Positions 30,363 through 40,302 of a stretch of DNA of 64,000 nt are shown here, one piece after another. This DNA is from Rhodoblastus sp963710275 (lineage in GTDB: Bacteria > Pseudomonadota > Alphaproteobacteria > Rhizobiales > Beijerinckiaceae): positions 434,001-498,000 of the forward strand of contig CAVPZS010000008.1 of assembly GCA_963710275.1 (NCBI GenBank), written 5' to 3'. How positions within the stretch are numbered: position 1 is the first letter of the stretch; the number at the start of each line of letters is the position of its first letter. The notes under the pieces were generated by a model. That model was not told where the DNA came from. It did no database searches and saw only the letters and a program-made list of their open reading frames with translations. The position numbers were made by a program, and so were the translations under genes.

Positions 30363-31843
30363 ATGGACGATTCCGGCGCCGTACGCGAATCTCGGCGATC
30401 TCGATCTGGACGCCGACCGGCTGCGCGAGGAATGCGGCGTGTTCGGCATTTTCGGCCATCCCGACGCCGCGGCGATCACCGCGCTCGGCCTGCACGCCCT
30501 GCAGCATCGCGGGCAGGAGGCGGCGGGCATCGTCGCCTATGACGGCAAGCGCTTCAATTCCGAGCGCCGCATGGGCATGGTCGGCGACGCCTTTTCGAAG
30601 GCCTCGACCATCGAGCGCCTGCCCGGCGACCGCGCCATCGGCCATGTGCGCTATTCGACCACCGGCGAAACCATCCTGCGCAATGTCCAGCCGCTGTTCG
30701 CCGAACTCGATTCCGGCGGCTTCGCCGTGGCGCATAACGGCAATCTCACCAACGCCCTGACCATGCGCCGCGAATTGATCCGCGACGGCGCCATCTACCA
30801 GTCGACCTCCGACACCGAAGTCGTGCTGCATCTGGTGGCGCGCAGCCGCAAACACTCCATCATCGAACGCTACATCGAGGCGCTGCGCCAGCTCGAAGGC
30901 GCCTATGCCTTTGTGGCGATGAGCAACAAGAAGCTGATCGGCGCGCGCGATCCGCTCGGCATTCGGCCGCTGGTGCTCGGCCAGCTCGACGGCCATTACA
31001 TCCTGGCGTCCGAGACCTGCGCCCTCGACATCATCGGCGCGCATTTCGTCCGCGACGTCGAGAACGGCGAAATCGTCGTCATTTCCGAAAAGGGCGTCGA
31101 AAGCCTGCGCCCCTTCCCGCCGCAGCCCGCCCGGCCCTGCATCTTCGAATATATCTACTTCGCCCGCCCCGACTCCATCGTGCATGGCCGCTCGGTCTAT
31201 GACGTGCGCAAGGCCATGGGCGCGCAACTGGCGCAGGAAAATCCCATCGAGGCCGACGTGGTGGTGCCGGTGCCGGATTCCGGCGTGCCGGCCGCGATCG
31301 GCTATGCCCGCGCCTCCGGCATTCCCTTCGAGCTGGGCATCATCCGCAATCATTATGTCGGCCGCACCTTCATCCAGCCGACCCAGAGCGTGCGCGAACT
31401 GGGCGTGCGGATGAAGCATTCGGCCAATCGCGCCGTGGTCGAGGGCAAGCGGATCATCCTGCTCGACGATTCCATCGTGCGCGGCACGACCTCGGTGAAG
31501 ATCGTGCAGATGATGCGCGACGCCGGCGCCAAGGAAGTGCATTTCCGCATTTCCTCGCCGCCGATCACCCATCCCGACTATTACGGCATCGACACGCCGC
31601 AGAGGGACAAGCTGCTCGCCGCCACCCATACTCTTGAGGAAATGCGCGAGCTGATCGGCGCGGATTCCCTGGCCTTCCTGTCGGTCGACGGCATTTACCG
31701 CGCCATGGGCTGCGCCGGCCGCAATCCGCAGCGGCCGCAATTCACCGATCATTGCTTCACCGGCGATTACCCGACCACCTTGACCGACCTCAACGGCGCC
31801 GACGTCCGCGGCGCAATTGTCGCTGCTGGCCGAAACCGGCTGA
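30363..31843 (+). CDS. purF: Amidophosphoribosyltransferase, two frame breaks
   Basis: Catalyses the first step of de novo purine synthesis, transferring glutamine ammonia to PRPP. The N-terminal Ntn-glutaminase Cys is in LREECGVFGIFGH; HNGNLTNA and STSDTEVVLH follow; the PRPP-binding loop is IILLDDSIVRGTTS. Start ATG 30363 becomes in frame if one C is dropped near 30373 (MDDSAPYANLGDLDLDADRL), giving a 23-residue propeptide before the Cys. The frame is open back to 30226, but that N-terminus is not purF-like. At the 3' end one extra base near 31806 hides the true stop TGA at 31841–31843 (end LLAETG) and fuses the frame to the next gene. Corrected length is 492 residues. Confidence 0.95.
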
Positions 31844-31863
31844 CTTCCGAGGGAATTTCACAA

Positions 31864-32632
31864 ATGTCAGACACGTCTCCGCCGGCGGGAAAACTCGCCG
31901 GCCGCATCGCCCTCGTCACCGGCGCCTCGCGCGGCATCGGCCGCGCCGTGGCGCTGGAGCTGGCTCGCCGCGGCGCCCATGTCATCGCCCTGGCGCGCAC
32001 GCAGGGCGCGCTGGAGGAGCTGGACGACGCCATCCGCGCGCTCGGCGGCGAGGCGACGCTGGTCCCCTGCGACCTCAAGGATTTCCCGGCGCTCGACCGG
32101 CTCGGCGCCGCCATCCACGAGCGCTGGGGCAAGCTCGACATTTTCGTCGGCAACGCCGGCGTGCTCGGCCCGCTGACCCTGATCTCCCATTGCGATCCGG
32201 ACAAGTGGGACCAGGTCTTCGCCATCAACGTCACCGCCAATTACCGGCTGCTGCGCTCGCTCGACCCGCTGCTGCGCGTCTCCGACGCCGGGCGCGTCGT
32301 GCTCATCTCCTCGGGCGCGGCGCAGAAGGCCGAACTCTCGGCCTTCTGGGGTCCTTATGCCTCATCGAAATCGGCGCTGGACGCGATCCTGCGCACCTAT
32401 GCCGCCGAGACGCTCAATGTCTCCAACATCAGGGCGATGAGCGTCAATCCCGGCCCGCTGCGCACCAAAATGCGCGCCTCGGCCATGCCCGGCGAAGACC
32501 CGGCCAGCCTGCGGACGCCGGAAGAGTTCGCGCCGAAAGTCGCCGATCTCTGCGGTCCCGACTGGACCGAGACCGGCAGCGATCTACGATTTCCCGAAGG
32601 ACAGGGTCTTGCGCTTTCAGGGACCGGCTTAG
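31864..32632 (+). CDS. SDR family NAD(P)-dependent oxidoreductase
   Basis: Short-chain dehydrogenase of unknown substrate. Motifs: ALVTGASRGIGRAVAL (cofactor loop), FVGNAGVLGPLTL, VVLISSGAAQ, and the catalytic YASSKSALDA. The start ATG 31864 has GAGGGA upstream. Near 32580 an extra G hides the natural end; removing it gives TGSIYDFPKDRVLRFQGPA and a TAG at 32630–32632, for 255 residues. As written, the sequence reads through from purF to 32721 as one open frame, an artefact. This SDR follows purF in many Hyphomicrobiales, suggesting a shared transcript. Confidence 0.88.
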
Positions 32633-32654
32633 CTAACCGCAGCGGACATTCGCC

Positions 32655-33086
32655 TCAGCCGATCCGTTCAACGAAAGCCGGTGCGATGAGCCTATGGAAG
32701 GGCAGCACGGCCGCGAGATAGATCCGCCCGGCCAGATTGTGGCGGCGGACGATGGTCGTCACCGTCGCGACTCCCGCCATGACCGTCACCACGATGCGGA
32801 AATCAAGATGGCGGTCGTCGAACCCCATGACGACGATGTCGGGCGTCTCGCTGATCACCGGAAACCCGGTCGAGGGCGCGGGCCTCAGGCCGAAGGGCGC
32901 GACGATACGGTCCCGCGCCTCCATCAAGAATGCGGCCCAGCGCGGCGGCCTCGCGAAGGCGCGGCGCACGGCCTCGGGCGCGTCCACGCCAGGCGGCGCC
33001 GCCACGGCAAAAGCGTCCGAAAAATCATATCCGGGCAGAAAGGCGCCGCAATCGATCGGAGGCGAGACGGAGCGCGTTTTTTTCAT
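32655..33086 (-). CDS. DUF2867-like protein
   Basis: About 143 residues from ATG 33086. The C-terminal part (HLDFRIVVTV, TIVRRHNLAGRIYLAAVLPFHRLIAP) matches the DUF2867 pattern of a lipid-binding-like fold with a terminal FHR motif. The N-terminal part includes CGAFLPGYDFSDAFAV. Function unknown. It is convergent with the SDR gene, 22 bases away, and divergent from the sensor kinase. An in-frame upstream ATG at 33128 is possible but lies in less coding-like sequence. Confidence 0.7.
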   Translation of the reverse strand: MKKTRSVSPPIDCGAFLPGYDFSDAFAVAAPPGVDAPEAVRRAFARPPRWAAFLMEARDRIVAPFGLRPAPSTGFPVISETPDIVVMGFDDRHLDFRIVVTVMAGVATVTTIVRRHNLAGRIYLAAVLPFHRLIAPAFVERIG

Positions 33087-33368
33087 GCCACATTGATAGG
33101 CTTTCCGCTCGTCACGCATCAAGCACAAAGGCTCGTCACGCCTAAGTGTATCTACGTACGACTACGGCGGACAAAAAGCTTTGCGGCGCCAAAAAAACGC
33201 ACGGGAATACGATGTTAGCGGCCAAGTTTTTGATGTCGCCGCAGATGGCGCCGCTCGATATAAACCATTAAGTCGTTGACCGTACAGCGGGTTGGACTTA
33301 CCCTCACGTCAAGGTTGCGATTGCGCCTTTCCACAAGAAATTTTCAACGCTCATCGGTTGCTGGCGTC

Positions 33369-35144
33369 ATGGCGAAACTCCGTACAAGTGACAGAGCATC
33401 GAGCAGCCGCGCTTTCAGCGAGGGCACACAGGACGCCTTCATTTGCGTCGACCTGTCGGGCGCCATCGTCGCCGCCAACCCGGCGGCCGAGGCGCTGATG
33501 GCGGGCGCAGGCGAGACCCTGGTCGGCCGTCCTTTCAACGAGACGCGACTTCCCGAGCGTTTGCGGCGCTGCGTCCGCGATCTGGTCGGCCAGGCCAGGG
33601 CCGGGGCCAAAACCATCAGGCGTGCTTTCGACATCGACGGCTGCCGCGCCGACGACCAGTTTTTCAGCGCCGAAGCGGAGGTGTACATCGGCTCGCAGGC
33701 GCGCAAGCGCTGTGTCGTCGTGCATCTCCACGTGATCGGACCAAGGACGAACTCGACGACGCACGACCTGGACCGCTCGAACCGAATTCTTGCGACCATG
33801 ACCGCAGCCGGACGGGCGATGCTCGACGCCGTCGACGAGCGGCAGCTTTATGCGGAAATGTGCCGCGTGATCGTCGAGATCGGCGGCTTTCCCATGGCCT
33901 GGGTCGGCCTTGCCGAATTTGACGAAGCCTGCACGGTGCGGCCGGCAGCCAGCGCCGGAAACGAAAATGGCTATGCCGGACTGGCCAGCATTTCCTGGGA
34001 CGACGGACCGCGCGGCCGCGGCCCCGCCGGCAGCGCGATACGCTCGGCCGAACCGCAGGTTTGCAATGATCTCGACGCCCATCCGCTGATGGCGCCCTGG
34101 CAGAACGCAGCCCGCGAGCGCGGCTATCGCTCGGTGATGGCGCTGCCTTTGAAGGAAGGCGGCGCCGTCTTTGGCGCCCTCATCATCTATGCCTCGGAGC
34201 CCCATGCCTTCGGCCTGCAGGAACAAACCCTGCTGATCGAGCTCGCGGACAATCTGGCCTTTGGCGTCGTCGCCCTGCATGACCGAAAGGCGCGCGGCGA
34301 ACTGGAGCAGGCGCTGCACCATGCGGCGAAGCTTGAGGCGCTAGGCGCCATGAGCGGCAGCATCGTGCATGACTTCAACAATTTGCTGCAGGTGGTGATG
34401 TCCTCGCTGCATGTGATTCAGCGACGCAACGACGATATCGAAGCCCGCAACGCCGCCATCGAAACCATCCAGCACAGCTGCAAGCGCGCATCGTCCATCG
34501 CCGGAGGCCTCCTCGCCTTTTCCCGCAAGGACGTTTCCAGGCCGGAAACGCTCGAATTTGCCCGTGAGGCCGAAAAATGGCGTGAATTGATCGCCCATTC
34601 CGTGCATGCGGGCATCAAGGTCGAATTCCGCATCCCCGAAAATATCTGGCCGATCCATTGCGACCCCTGTGCGCTCGAGGTCGCGCTGATCAATATCGCG
34701 GTCAACGCCCGCGACGCCATGCCGGGGGATGGCGCGCTCACTGTCTCCGCCCGCAACCTGCGCGCCACCGACGCCGACTATGTCGAAATCGACGTCACGG
34801 ATACGGGCGGCGGCATCGATCCGGCGGTGTTGAATCGCGTTTTCGAGCCATTTTACACGACCAAGCCGGTCGGCAAGGGCACAGGCCTGGGTCTGAGCCA
34901 GGTATTCCGTTTCGCCAAGCAGTCGGGCGGCGAAGCGCGCATGACCTCGCTCCCGGGCCAGGGCGCGACCGTGACCTTGAAACTGCCCCGAGGCGTGACG
35001 ATGCAGGCGGCGGAAACGCCCTTCGACTCACCATTGCTGCCCATTGCCGCGCCGCGCCGCAAAATTGGCCGCGCGAGCGGCTGCGCCGCAATCGCCTGCG
35101 AACTGCCGCCGTCCGTTTCCAGAGGATCGGACCTCGCGCGCTGA
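33369..35144 (+). CDS. PAS–GAF sensor histidine kinase, orphan
   Basis: Predicted soluble signal-transducing kinase; no signal peptide or membrane span is visible. Counting from ATG 33369: a PAS-like domain (about 15–125; AFICVDLSGAIVAANPAAEA), a GAF domain (about 150–300; VIVEIGGFPMAWVGL, YRSVMALPL), a dimerisation segment with the phospho-acceptor His at about 334 in SIVHDFNNLLQVV, and an HATPase domain (N box ALINIAVNARDAMP, G1 DVTDTGGGID, F box FEPFYTTK, G2 GKGTGLGLSQV). About 591 residues. The HDFNNLLQ signature places it with kinases that often carry a receiver; none is attached or adjacent. A TTG at 33276 extends the frame but lacks family support. Confidence 0.88.
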   Translation: MAKLRTSDRASSSRAFSEGTQDAFICVDLSGAIVAANPAAEALMAGAGETLVGRPFNETRLPERLRRCVRDLVGQARAGAKTIRRAFDIDGCRADDQFFSAEAEVYIGSQARKRCVVVHLHVIGPRTNSTTHDLDRSNRILATMTAAGRAMLDAVDERQLYAEMCRVIVEIGGFPMAWVGLAEFDEACTVRPAASAGNENGYAGLASISWDDGPRGRGPAGSAIRSAEPQVCNDLDAHPLMAPWQNAARERGYRSVMALPLKEGGAVFGALIIYASEPHAFGLQEQTLLIELADNLAFGVVALHDRKARGELEQALHHAAKLEALGAMSGSIVHDFNNLLQVVMSSLHVIQRRNDDIEARNAAIETIQHSCKRASSIAGGLLAFSRKDVSRPETLEFAREAEKWRELIAHSVHAGIKVEFRIPENIWPIHCDPCALEVALINIAVNARDAMPGDGALTVSARNLRATDADYVEIDVTDTGGGIDPAVLNRVFEPFYTTKPVGKGTGLGLSQVFRFAKQSGGEARMTSLPGQGATVTLKLPRGVTMQAAETPFDSPLLPIAAPRRKIGRASGCAAIACELPPSVSRGSDLAR

Positions 35145-35168
35145 CGGAGCCGGGTCGCCAAAAACGCT

Positions 35169-36585
35169 TCAGCGCCGCCGTTTCTTGCCCGCGAAAGGAT
35201 TGTCGCCCTGTTTCAGGGTGATGCGGATCGGCACGCCCGGCAAGTCAAACGTCTTGCGCAAGCCGTTGATCAGGAAGCGCTGGTAGCTCTCCGCCAATTC
35301 GTCGAGCTGGTTGCCGAACAGCACGAAATGCGGCGGCCGCGCCTTGGGCTGGGTCATGTAGCGGATTTTGATGCGCCGTCCGGCGACGGCGGGCGGCGGC
35401 GTCTGGTCGAGCACGGCTTCCAGCCAGCGGTTGAGCCGCGACGTGGAAATGCGCCTGTTCCATACCTCATGGACGTGGAGGATCGCCGCCATCAGCGCGT
35501 CGAGCCCCTGCCCCGTCGCGCCGGATACCGGCACCACCGGCGCGCCGCGCACCTGCGGCAGCAGGCGTTCGGCCTCCTCGCGCAATTCCACGAGCTTCGC
35601 CGGCTTGTCGGCGATCAGATCCCATTTGTTGACGCCGATCACCAGCGCCCGGCCCTCGCGCGCGGCGAGATCGGTGATGGTCAGAGTCCTGCTTCTCGAA
35701 GGGAATGGTCGCATCGAGCAGCACCACCACGACCTCGGCGAAACTCACGGCGCGCAGCGCGTCGGCGGCGGCGAGCTTTTCGAGCTTGTCCTCGACTCTC
35801 GCGCGGCGGCGCAGTCCGGCCGTGTCGAAAATCTTCATCTTGCGCTCGACCGACCCCTTGCGCCAGACGAAATCGACGCCGATGGAATCGCGGGTGATGC
35901 CGGCTTCCGGCCCGATCAGCAGGCGGTCCTCGCCGAGGATGCGGTTGATCAGCGTCGACTTGCCGGCGTTGGGCCGGCCGACGATGGCGATGCGCAGGGG
36001 CTTGGTCGGATCGAGTTCGCTGCCGTCCTCGTCATCCGCAAGCGTCAGCCGCTCCCGGGTCTCCTCTTCCTCTTCGACCAGGGCGGTTTCTTCCGGCAGG
36101 GCCGCGAGCAGCGAGGCATAAAGCTCGGCCATGCCGTCGCCGTGTTCGGCCGAAAGCGGCACCGGATCGCCGAGGCCGAGGCCGAAGGCGTCATAGGCGC
36201 CCGCTTCGCCGGCGCGGCCCTCGGCCTTGTTGGCGATGACGATCAAGGGCTTGCCCGCGCGGCGCACCAGCGAGGCGAAATGGCGGTCTTCGGGCGTGAC
36301 GCCCACCCGCGCGTCCATGACGAAGAAAATCGCGTCGGCGTCCTCGATCGCGGCTTCGGTCTGGGCGCGCATGCGGCCGGTCAGCGATTCCGCGCCGCCT
36401 TCCTCGAGCCCCGCCGTGTCGATGATGGTGAAGAGGAGGTCGCCGAGCTTGGCCTCGCCGGAGCGGCGGTCGCGGGTGACGCCGGGCTGGTCGTCGACCA
36501 GCGCCAGCTTCTTGCCGACCAGCCGGTTGAACAGCGTGGATTTGCCGACATTGGGCCGCCCGATGATGGCGACGGTGAAAGTCAT
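35169..36585 (-). CDS. der: Ribosome biogenesis GTPase Der (EngA), one frame break
   Basis: Tandem GTPase for 50S assembly. Two G domains: GRPNVGKSTLFNRLVG with DTAGLEEG and NKAEG, then GRPNAGKSTLINRILG with DTAGLRRRA and NKWDL. The KH-like C-terminal domain follows (KIRYMTQPKARPPHFVLF, PIRITLKQGDNPF). The break near 35692 inside the second G domain is healed by removing one T, giving EKQDLTITDLAAREGRAL. Corrected length is 471 residues. ATG 36585 starts MTFTVAIIGRPN. It lies 4 bases after the TPR protein gene. Confidence 0.96.
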
Positions 36586-36589
36586 GAAC

Positions 36590-37350
36590 CTACTTCGCTG
36601 GGGGTGAGGCGGCAGGCGCCGCAGGCAAGTTCGGAGGAGACGCCGCAGGCGAGTTCGGAGAAGCCGCCGCGGGCGTGTCGGGCGCAGGCGACGCCGGACC
36701 CGGCGTGAACTTGCCGCCGCCGCGCACCAGCGACAGAAAACCCTGGGCGCGCTGGCGCAGGTTGGCCGGGGCGTTGGGATCGACAACGATCTGGTCGAGC
36801 AATTTTCCCGCCTCCTCGAAGTCGCCGCGCTTGAGCGCCGCAAGCGCCATGAACTCGCGCGCGCTATGGCGGTAGGAGCCGTTCATCAAGGGAGCGAAAC
36901 GCTGCTCGACCTCGGATCTGTCGGCGTCGTCGACGCGCAAGGCGCCGGCGCGCAGGCGGGCGAGATCGCGCCACAGCGGAGCGACTTCTCGTCGCCGGAT
37001 ATGAGGTCTAGCTCCTTTACCGCGCCCGCGGCGTCGGTGAGGCCCTTTTCCTCGGCGGCGCGCAGCCGCGCCAGCAACTGGTAGCCCGCAGGCGCCGTCT
37101 TCGCCAGCTCCTCGAAAGCGGCGGCCGCATCCTCGTGCCTGTTCTTCTGCGACAGCTCCTGCGCGGCCTGGTAGAGCAAGCCGGCCGCCTCGGCCTGGGT
37201 CTGCTTCACATGGCGCTGCCAGACGAAAAGCGCCGTCGCGGCGACGATGGCGAGGGCCAGACCGGCGACGACGATCGAATATTTCGACCACAGCTCCACC
37301 ATCTTGTCCTGGCGGACGTCTTCGTCGACTTCGCGAAAAATATCGGACAT
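36590..37350 (-). CDS. YfgM-like tetratricopeptide protein with N-terminal anchor, one frame break
   Basis: Single-span periplasmic protein of the YfgM/DUF2133 type, which in E. coli assists the SecYEG translocon and periplasmic chaperones. The N-terminus MSDIFREVDEDVRQDKMVEL is followed by one membrane span (YSIVVAGLALAIVAATALFVW) and TPR-like helices (AGLLYQAAQELSQKNRHEDA). A base is missing near 36990; restoring it joins GDEK to VAPLWRDLARLRAGAL. The C-terminus is a Pro/Ala/Ser-rich tail with several SPN/PAAP units. Corrected length is about 253 residues. It directly precedes der; the bamB gene often found between them elsewhere is absent here. Confidence 0.82.
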
Positions 37351-37453
37351 GCGCAACTCTCGGGGGAAGTTTGGACACGCGAGTTACCACGACCCGCAAC
37401 GAAAGGCGAGCTTGGGACTGGCTTTTTCGGCTTCCGATGCCCTAGTAAGGCGC

Positions 37454-38859
37454 ATGACAGAAAATTCATCCCTGAAAACCGTCCACGTGGTCGGCGGCGG
37501 CCTCGCCGGCTCCGAAGCCGCCTGGCAGATCGCCCAGGCCGGCGTTCCCGTCGTCCTGCACGAAATGCGCCCGCAATCGCGCCACCGAGGCGCACAAGAC
37601 CGAATCCCTGCGCCGAACTGGTCTGCTCGAACTCGTTCCGCTCGGACGACGCCGCAGGCAACGCCGTCGGCGTGCTGCATCGGGAAATGCGGGCGATGGA
37701 CTCGCTGATCATGCGTTGCGCCGACGCCCACAAGGTGCCGGCCGGCGGCGCGCTGGCGGTCGACCGCGACGCTTTCGCCGAAAGCGTGACCCAGGCGCTG
37801 GAAGCCGAGCCGCTGATCACGATCTGCCGCGAGGAAGTGGCGGGCCTGCCGCCGGCCGATTGGGACAAGGTCATCATCGCCAGCGGCCCGCTGACCTCGC
37901 CCGCCCTCGCCGAAGCCATCGGCAAGCTCACCGGCGAGGCGCAACTGGCCTTTTTCGACGCCATCGCCCCCATCGTCCATCGCAGACACCATCGACATGG
38001 ACAAGGCCTGGTATCAGTCGCGCTACGACAAGGCGGGCCCGGGCGGAACCGGCGCCGATTACATCAATTGCCCGCTCGACCGCGAGCAATATGAGGCCTT
38101 CGTCAACGCCCTGATCGCGGGCGAGAAGACGCAATTCAAGGATTGGGAAAAGACGCCCTATTTCGACGGGTGCCTGCCGATCGAGGTCATGGCCGAGCGC
38201 GGCTTCGAGACCCTGCGCCACGGGCCGATGAAGCCGGTCGGCCTCACCAATCCGCACAATCCCACCGTCAAAGCCTACGCCATCGTGCAACTGCGGCAGG
38301 ATAACGCGCTGGGCACGCTCTATAATATGGTCGGGTTCCAGACCAAGCTGCTCTATGGCGCGCAGGCCGCCATCTTCCGCATGATCCCTGGGCTGGAGCG
38401 CGCCGAATTCGCGCGGCTCGGCGGGCTGCACCGCAACACGTTCCTGAATTCCCCGAAAGTGCTCGACGCGGTCGCTGCGGCTCAAGGCCGATCCGCGCCT
38501 GCGTTTCGCCGGCCAGATCACCGGCTGCGAAGGCTATGTCGAAAGCGCCGCGGTCGGCCTGATCGCCGGCCGCATGGCGGCCAGCGAGCGGCTCGGCCGG
38601 CGAGTCGCCGCCGCCGCCTTTGACCACCGCCATCGGCGCCCTGCTCAACCACATCACCGGCGGCCATATCGAGACCATCGACGCCGGGCCGCGCTCGTTC
38701 CAGCCGATGAACGTCAATTTCGGCCTGTTCCCGCCGATGGAGTTCACGCCGAAATCGCCCGACGGCCAGCGGATGCGCGGCCCGGAAAAGGCGCTGGCGA
38801 AAAAACGCGCGCTGTCGGAACGCGCGGAAGCGGATATGCTGGCCTGGCTGCGGAATTAA
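37454..38859 (+). CDS. trmFO: tRNA uracil-54 C5-methyltransferase TrmFO, five frame breaks
   Basis: Folate- and FAD-dependent enzyme making ribothymidine at tRNA position 54. The N-terminus VHVVGGGLAGSEAAWQIAQAG is the FAD-binding GxGxxG; CSNSFRSDDA, GTGADYINCPLD, YFDGCLPIEVMAERG, MVGFQTKL and GGLHRNTFLNSPKVLD are family motifs; the C-terminus has GALLNHITGGH and FQPMNVNFGLFPP. Five insertions (near 37583, 37610, 37982, 38477 and 38603) cut it; removing all five gives exactly 466 residues. It is the most frame-damaged gene of the window. Divergent from the TPR–der unit. Confidence 0.93.
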
Positions 38860-38883
38860 GCAGAACGATACAGGGAGGCGCGC

Positions 38884-39726
38884 ATGGGGAGTCTGGCTGG
38901 CAAGGTCGCGATCGTCACCGGCGCGACGAGCGGAATCGGCGAGAGGATCGCGGAAGTTTTCGCAGAGGAAGGCGCGACGCTGGTCCTCGCCGCGCGTCGC
39001 GAAGAGGAAGGCTTAAGCCTGGAAAAACGGCTGGGCGCGCGCTTCATCCGCTGCGACGTTTCGGTCGAGGCCGACGTCAAGGCGCTGGTCGCCGCCGTGA
39101 TGCGGCAATACGGCCGCGTGGATGTTCTCGTCAACAATGCCGGCGTCCCCGCGCCGATGATCCCCGTCGCCGACACCGACGTCGAAGCCTTCGACCTGTT
39201 GATGGCGATCAATGTGCGCGGCGTGCTGCTGGGCATGAAGCATGTCGCGCCGGTCATGGCCGCGCAGAACGCCGGCAGCATCATCAATATCGCCAGCGTC
39301 GCCGGCCTGCGCGGCGGCGTCTCCGGCCACATCTATTCGACCACCAAGGGCGCGGTGCTGGCGCTGACCCGTTCGGTCGCGGCGGAACTCGGGGAGAAGG
39401 GCGTGCGCGTCAACAGCATCTCGCCCGGCGCCATCGTCACCGGCATTTTCGCCAAGGCCGCGGGCGTCGAAGGCGCCAAGGCCGACCGGGCGACCGGCGC
39501 CATCAAGCAGGCCTTCGCGACCATGCAGACCATCCCCCGCGCCGGCTTGCCCGAGGACATCGCGAAGGCCGCGGTGTTTCTGGCGGGCGACGGGTCGGGC
39601 TTCATCAACGGCCAGGACCTCGTCGTCGACGGCGGCATGACCTCGGCGGGCCGCAACTGGTCCGCGACCGCGGCGGCGCGGGCCGCCATGGGCGCGCAGC
39701 TGAAGAAGATGGCGGAATCGGAATAG
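38884..39726 (+). CDS. SDR family oxidoreductase
   Basis: 280-residue classical short-chain dehydrogenase. Motifs: VAIVTGATSGIGERIA, DVLVNNAGVPAPMI, SIINIASVAGLRGG, and catalytic YSTTKGAVLALTRS; the C-terminal DLVVDGGMTSAG is also typical. It resembles cyclopentanol/levodione-type dehydrogenases in layout, but the substrate cannot be told from sequence. A GGAGG site precedes ATG 38884. It starts 24 bases after trmFO and may be read with it. Intact. Confidence 0.9.
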   Translation: MGSLAGKVAIVTGATSGIGERIAEVFAEEGATLVLAARREEEGLSLEKRLGARFIRCDVSVEADVKALVAAVMRQYGRVDVLVNNAGVPAPMIPVADTDVEAFDLLMAINVRGVLLGMKHVAPVMAAQNAGSIINIASVAGLRGGVSGHIYSTTKGAVLALTRSVAAELGEKGVRVNSISPGAIVTGIFAKAAGVEGAKADRATGAIKQAFATMQTIPRAGLPEDIAKAAVFLAGDGSGFINGQDLVVDGGMTSAGRNWSATAAARAAMGAQLKKMAESE

Positions 39727-39783
39727 GACAAGCGCGCGGCACGATCCTTGATTGGCCATCGGTCTTGAACTCTGGGGGCCGCC

Positions 39784-40035
39784 ATGGCGATGAACGAGGA
39801 TGCGATCGAAATCGGCAAATGCTATTCCGCAGGCGCCGAAAACTACAAGGTGATCGCAATCACCCGCAAGATCGTGACCTATCAGGCATGGCCGAAAGGC
39901 GGAAAGCTCAACCTGCTCCGCATCAATTGCGGATTGAAACCCTTCGCCCAAGCGGTGCGCAAGGAAATCCCCTGCCCTCCGGATTTGACGGGATTTGCGC
40001 GCAATAAGTCCGTCTCACAAGCTTCACAGCGGTGA
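39784..40035 (+). CDS. Small conserved-looking protein of unknown function
   Basis: 83 residues; not recognised. It reads as short beta-strands with many aromatic and charged residues (IEIGKCYSAGAENYKVIAI, KIVTYQAWPKGGKLNLLRI) and two Cys (NCG, EIPCPP). The layout suggests a small beta-barrel or KOW/SH3-like fold, which is an inference. Codon use and GC pattern match neighbours. It sits between an SDR gene and a coiled-coil protein on the same strand and probably shares a transcript with the latter. Confidence 0.6.
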   Translation: MAMNEDAIEIGKCYSAGAENYKVIAITRKIVTYQAWPKGGKLNLLRINCGLKPFAQAVRKEIPCPPDLTGFARNKSVSQASQR

Positions 40036-40063
40036 GCCATCTCTGCGAGAAGAGGAGCGACGC

Positions 40064-40297
40064 ATGGTGGACACATATCCGGAACTCGACAAGCTGCAGG
40101 CCGATTACAAGGCGGCGATGGACGAATGGCGCGCGGCGATCCAACGCGAGGAGGACCTCGCTTCGGTCAACCACAGCGTCGCCGAAATAGACAAGTGGGA
40201 ACAGGCGCATTTCGAGGAGGACGACCTGCGCAACAAGGTCAAGGCCGCCAAGAAGCTCTATGAAGACGCCCTGCGCGAAAAATTCTTCGGATTCTGA
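40064..40297 (+). CDS. Small charged helical protein of unknown function
   Basis: 77 residues from ATG 40064 behind a good AGGAG site. The whole chain looks helical and strongly charged (LDKLQADYKAAMDEWRAAI, IDKWEQAHFEEDDLRNKVK, AAKKLYEDALREKFFGF), likely a helical hairpin or coiled coil. No membrane span or Cys. The stop lies 5 bases before the convergent stop of a P-II gene. The proximity to P-II is notable, but nothing here proves interaction. Confidence 0.7.
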   Translation: MVDTYPELDKLQADYKAAMDEWRAAIQREEDLASVNHSVAEIDKWEQAHFEEDDLRNKVKAAKKLYEDALREKFFGF

Positions 40298-40302
40298 AAG
40301 TT

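Noticed and set aside
30361..31752. A 463-codon minus-strand open frame opposite purF
   Set aside because: It is the mirror of codon bias in purF and shows no protein-like motif.
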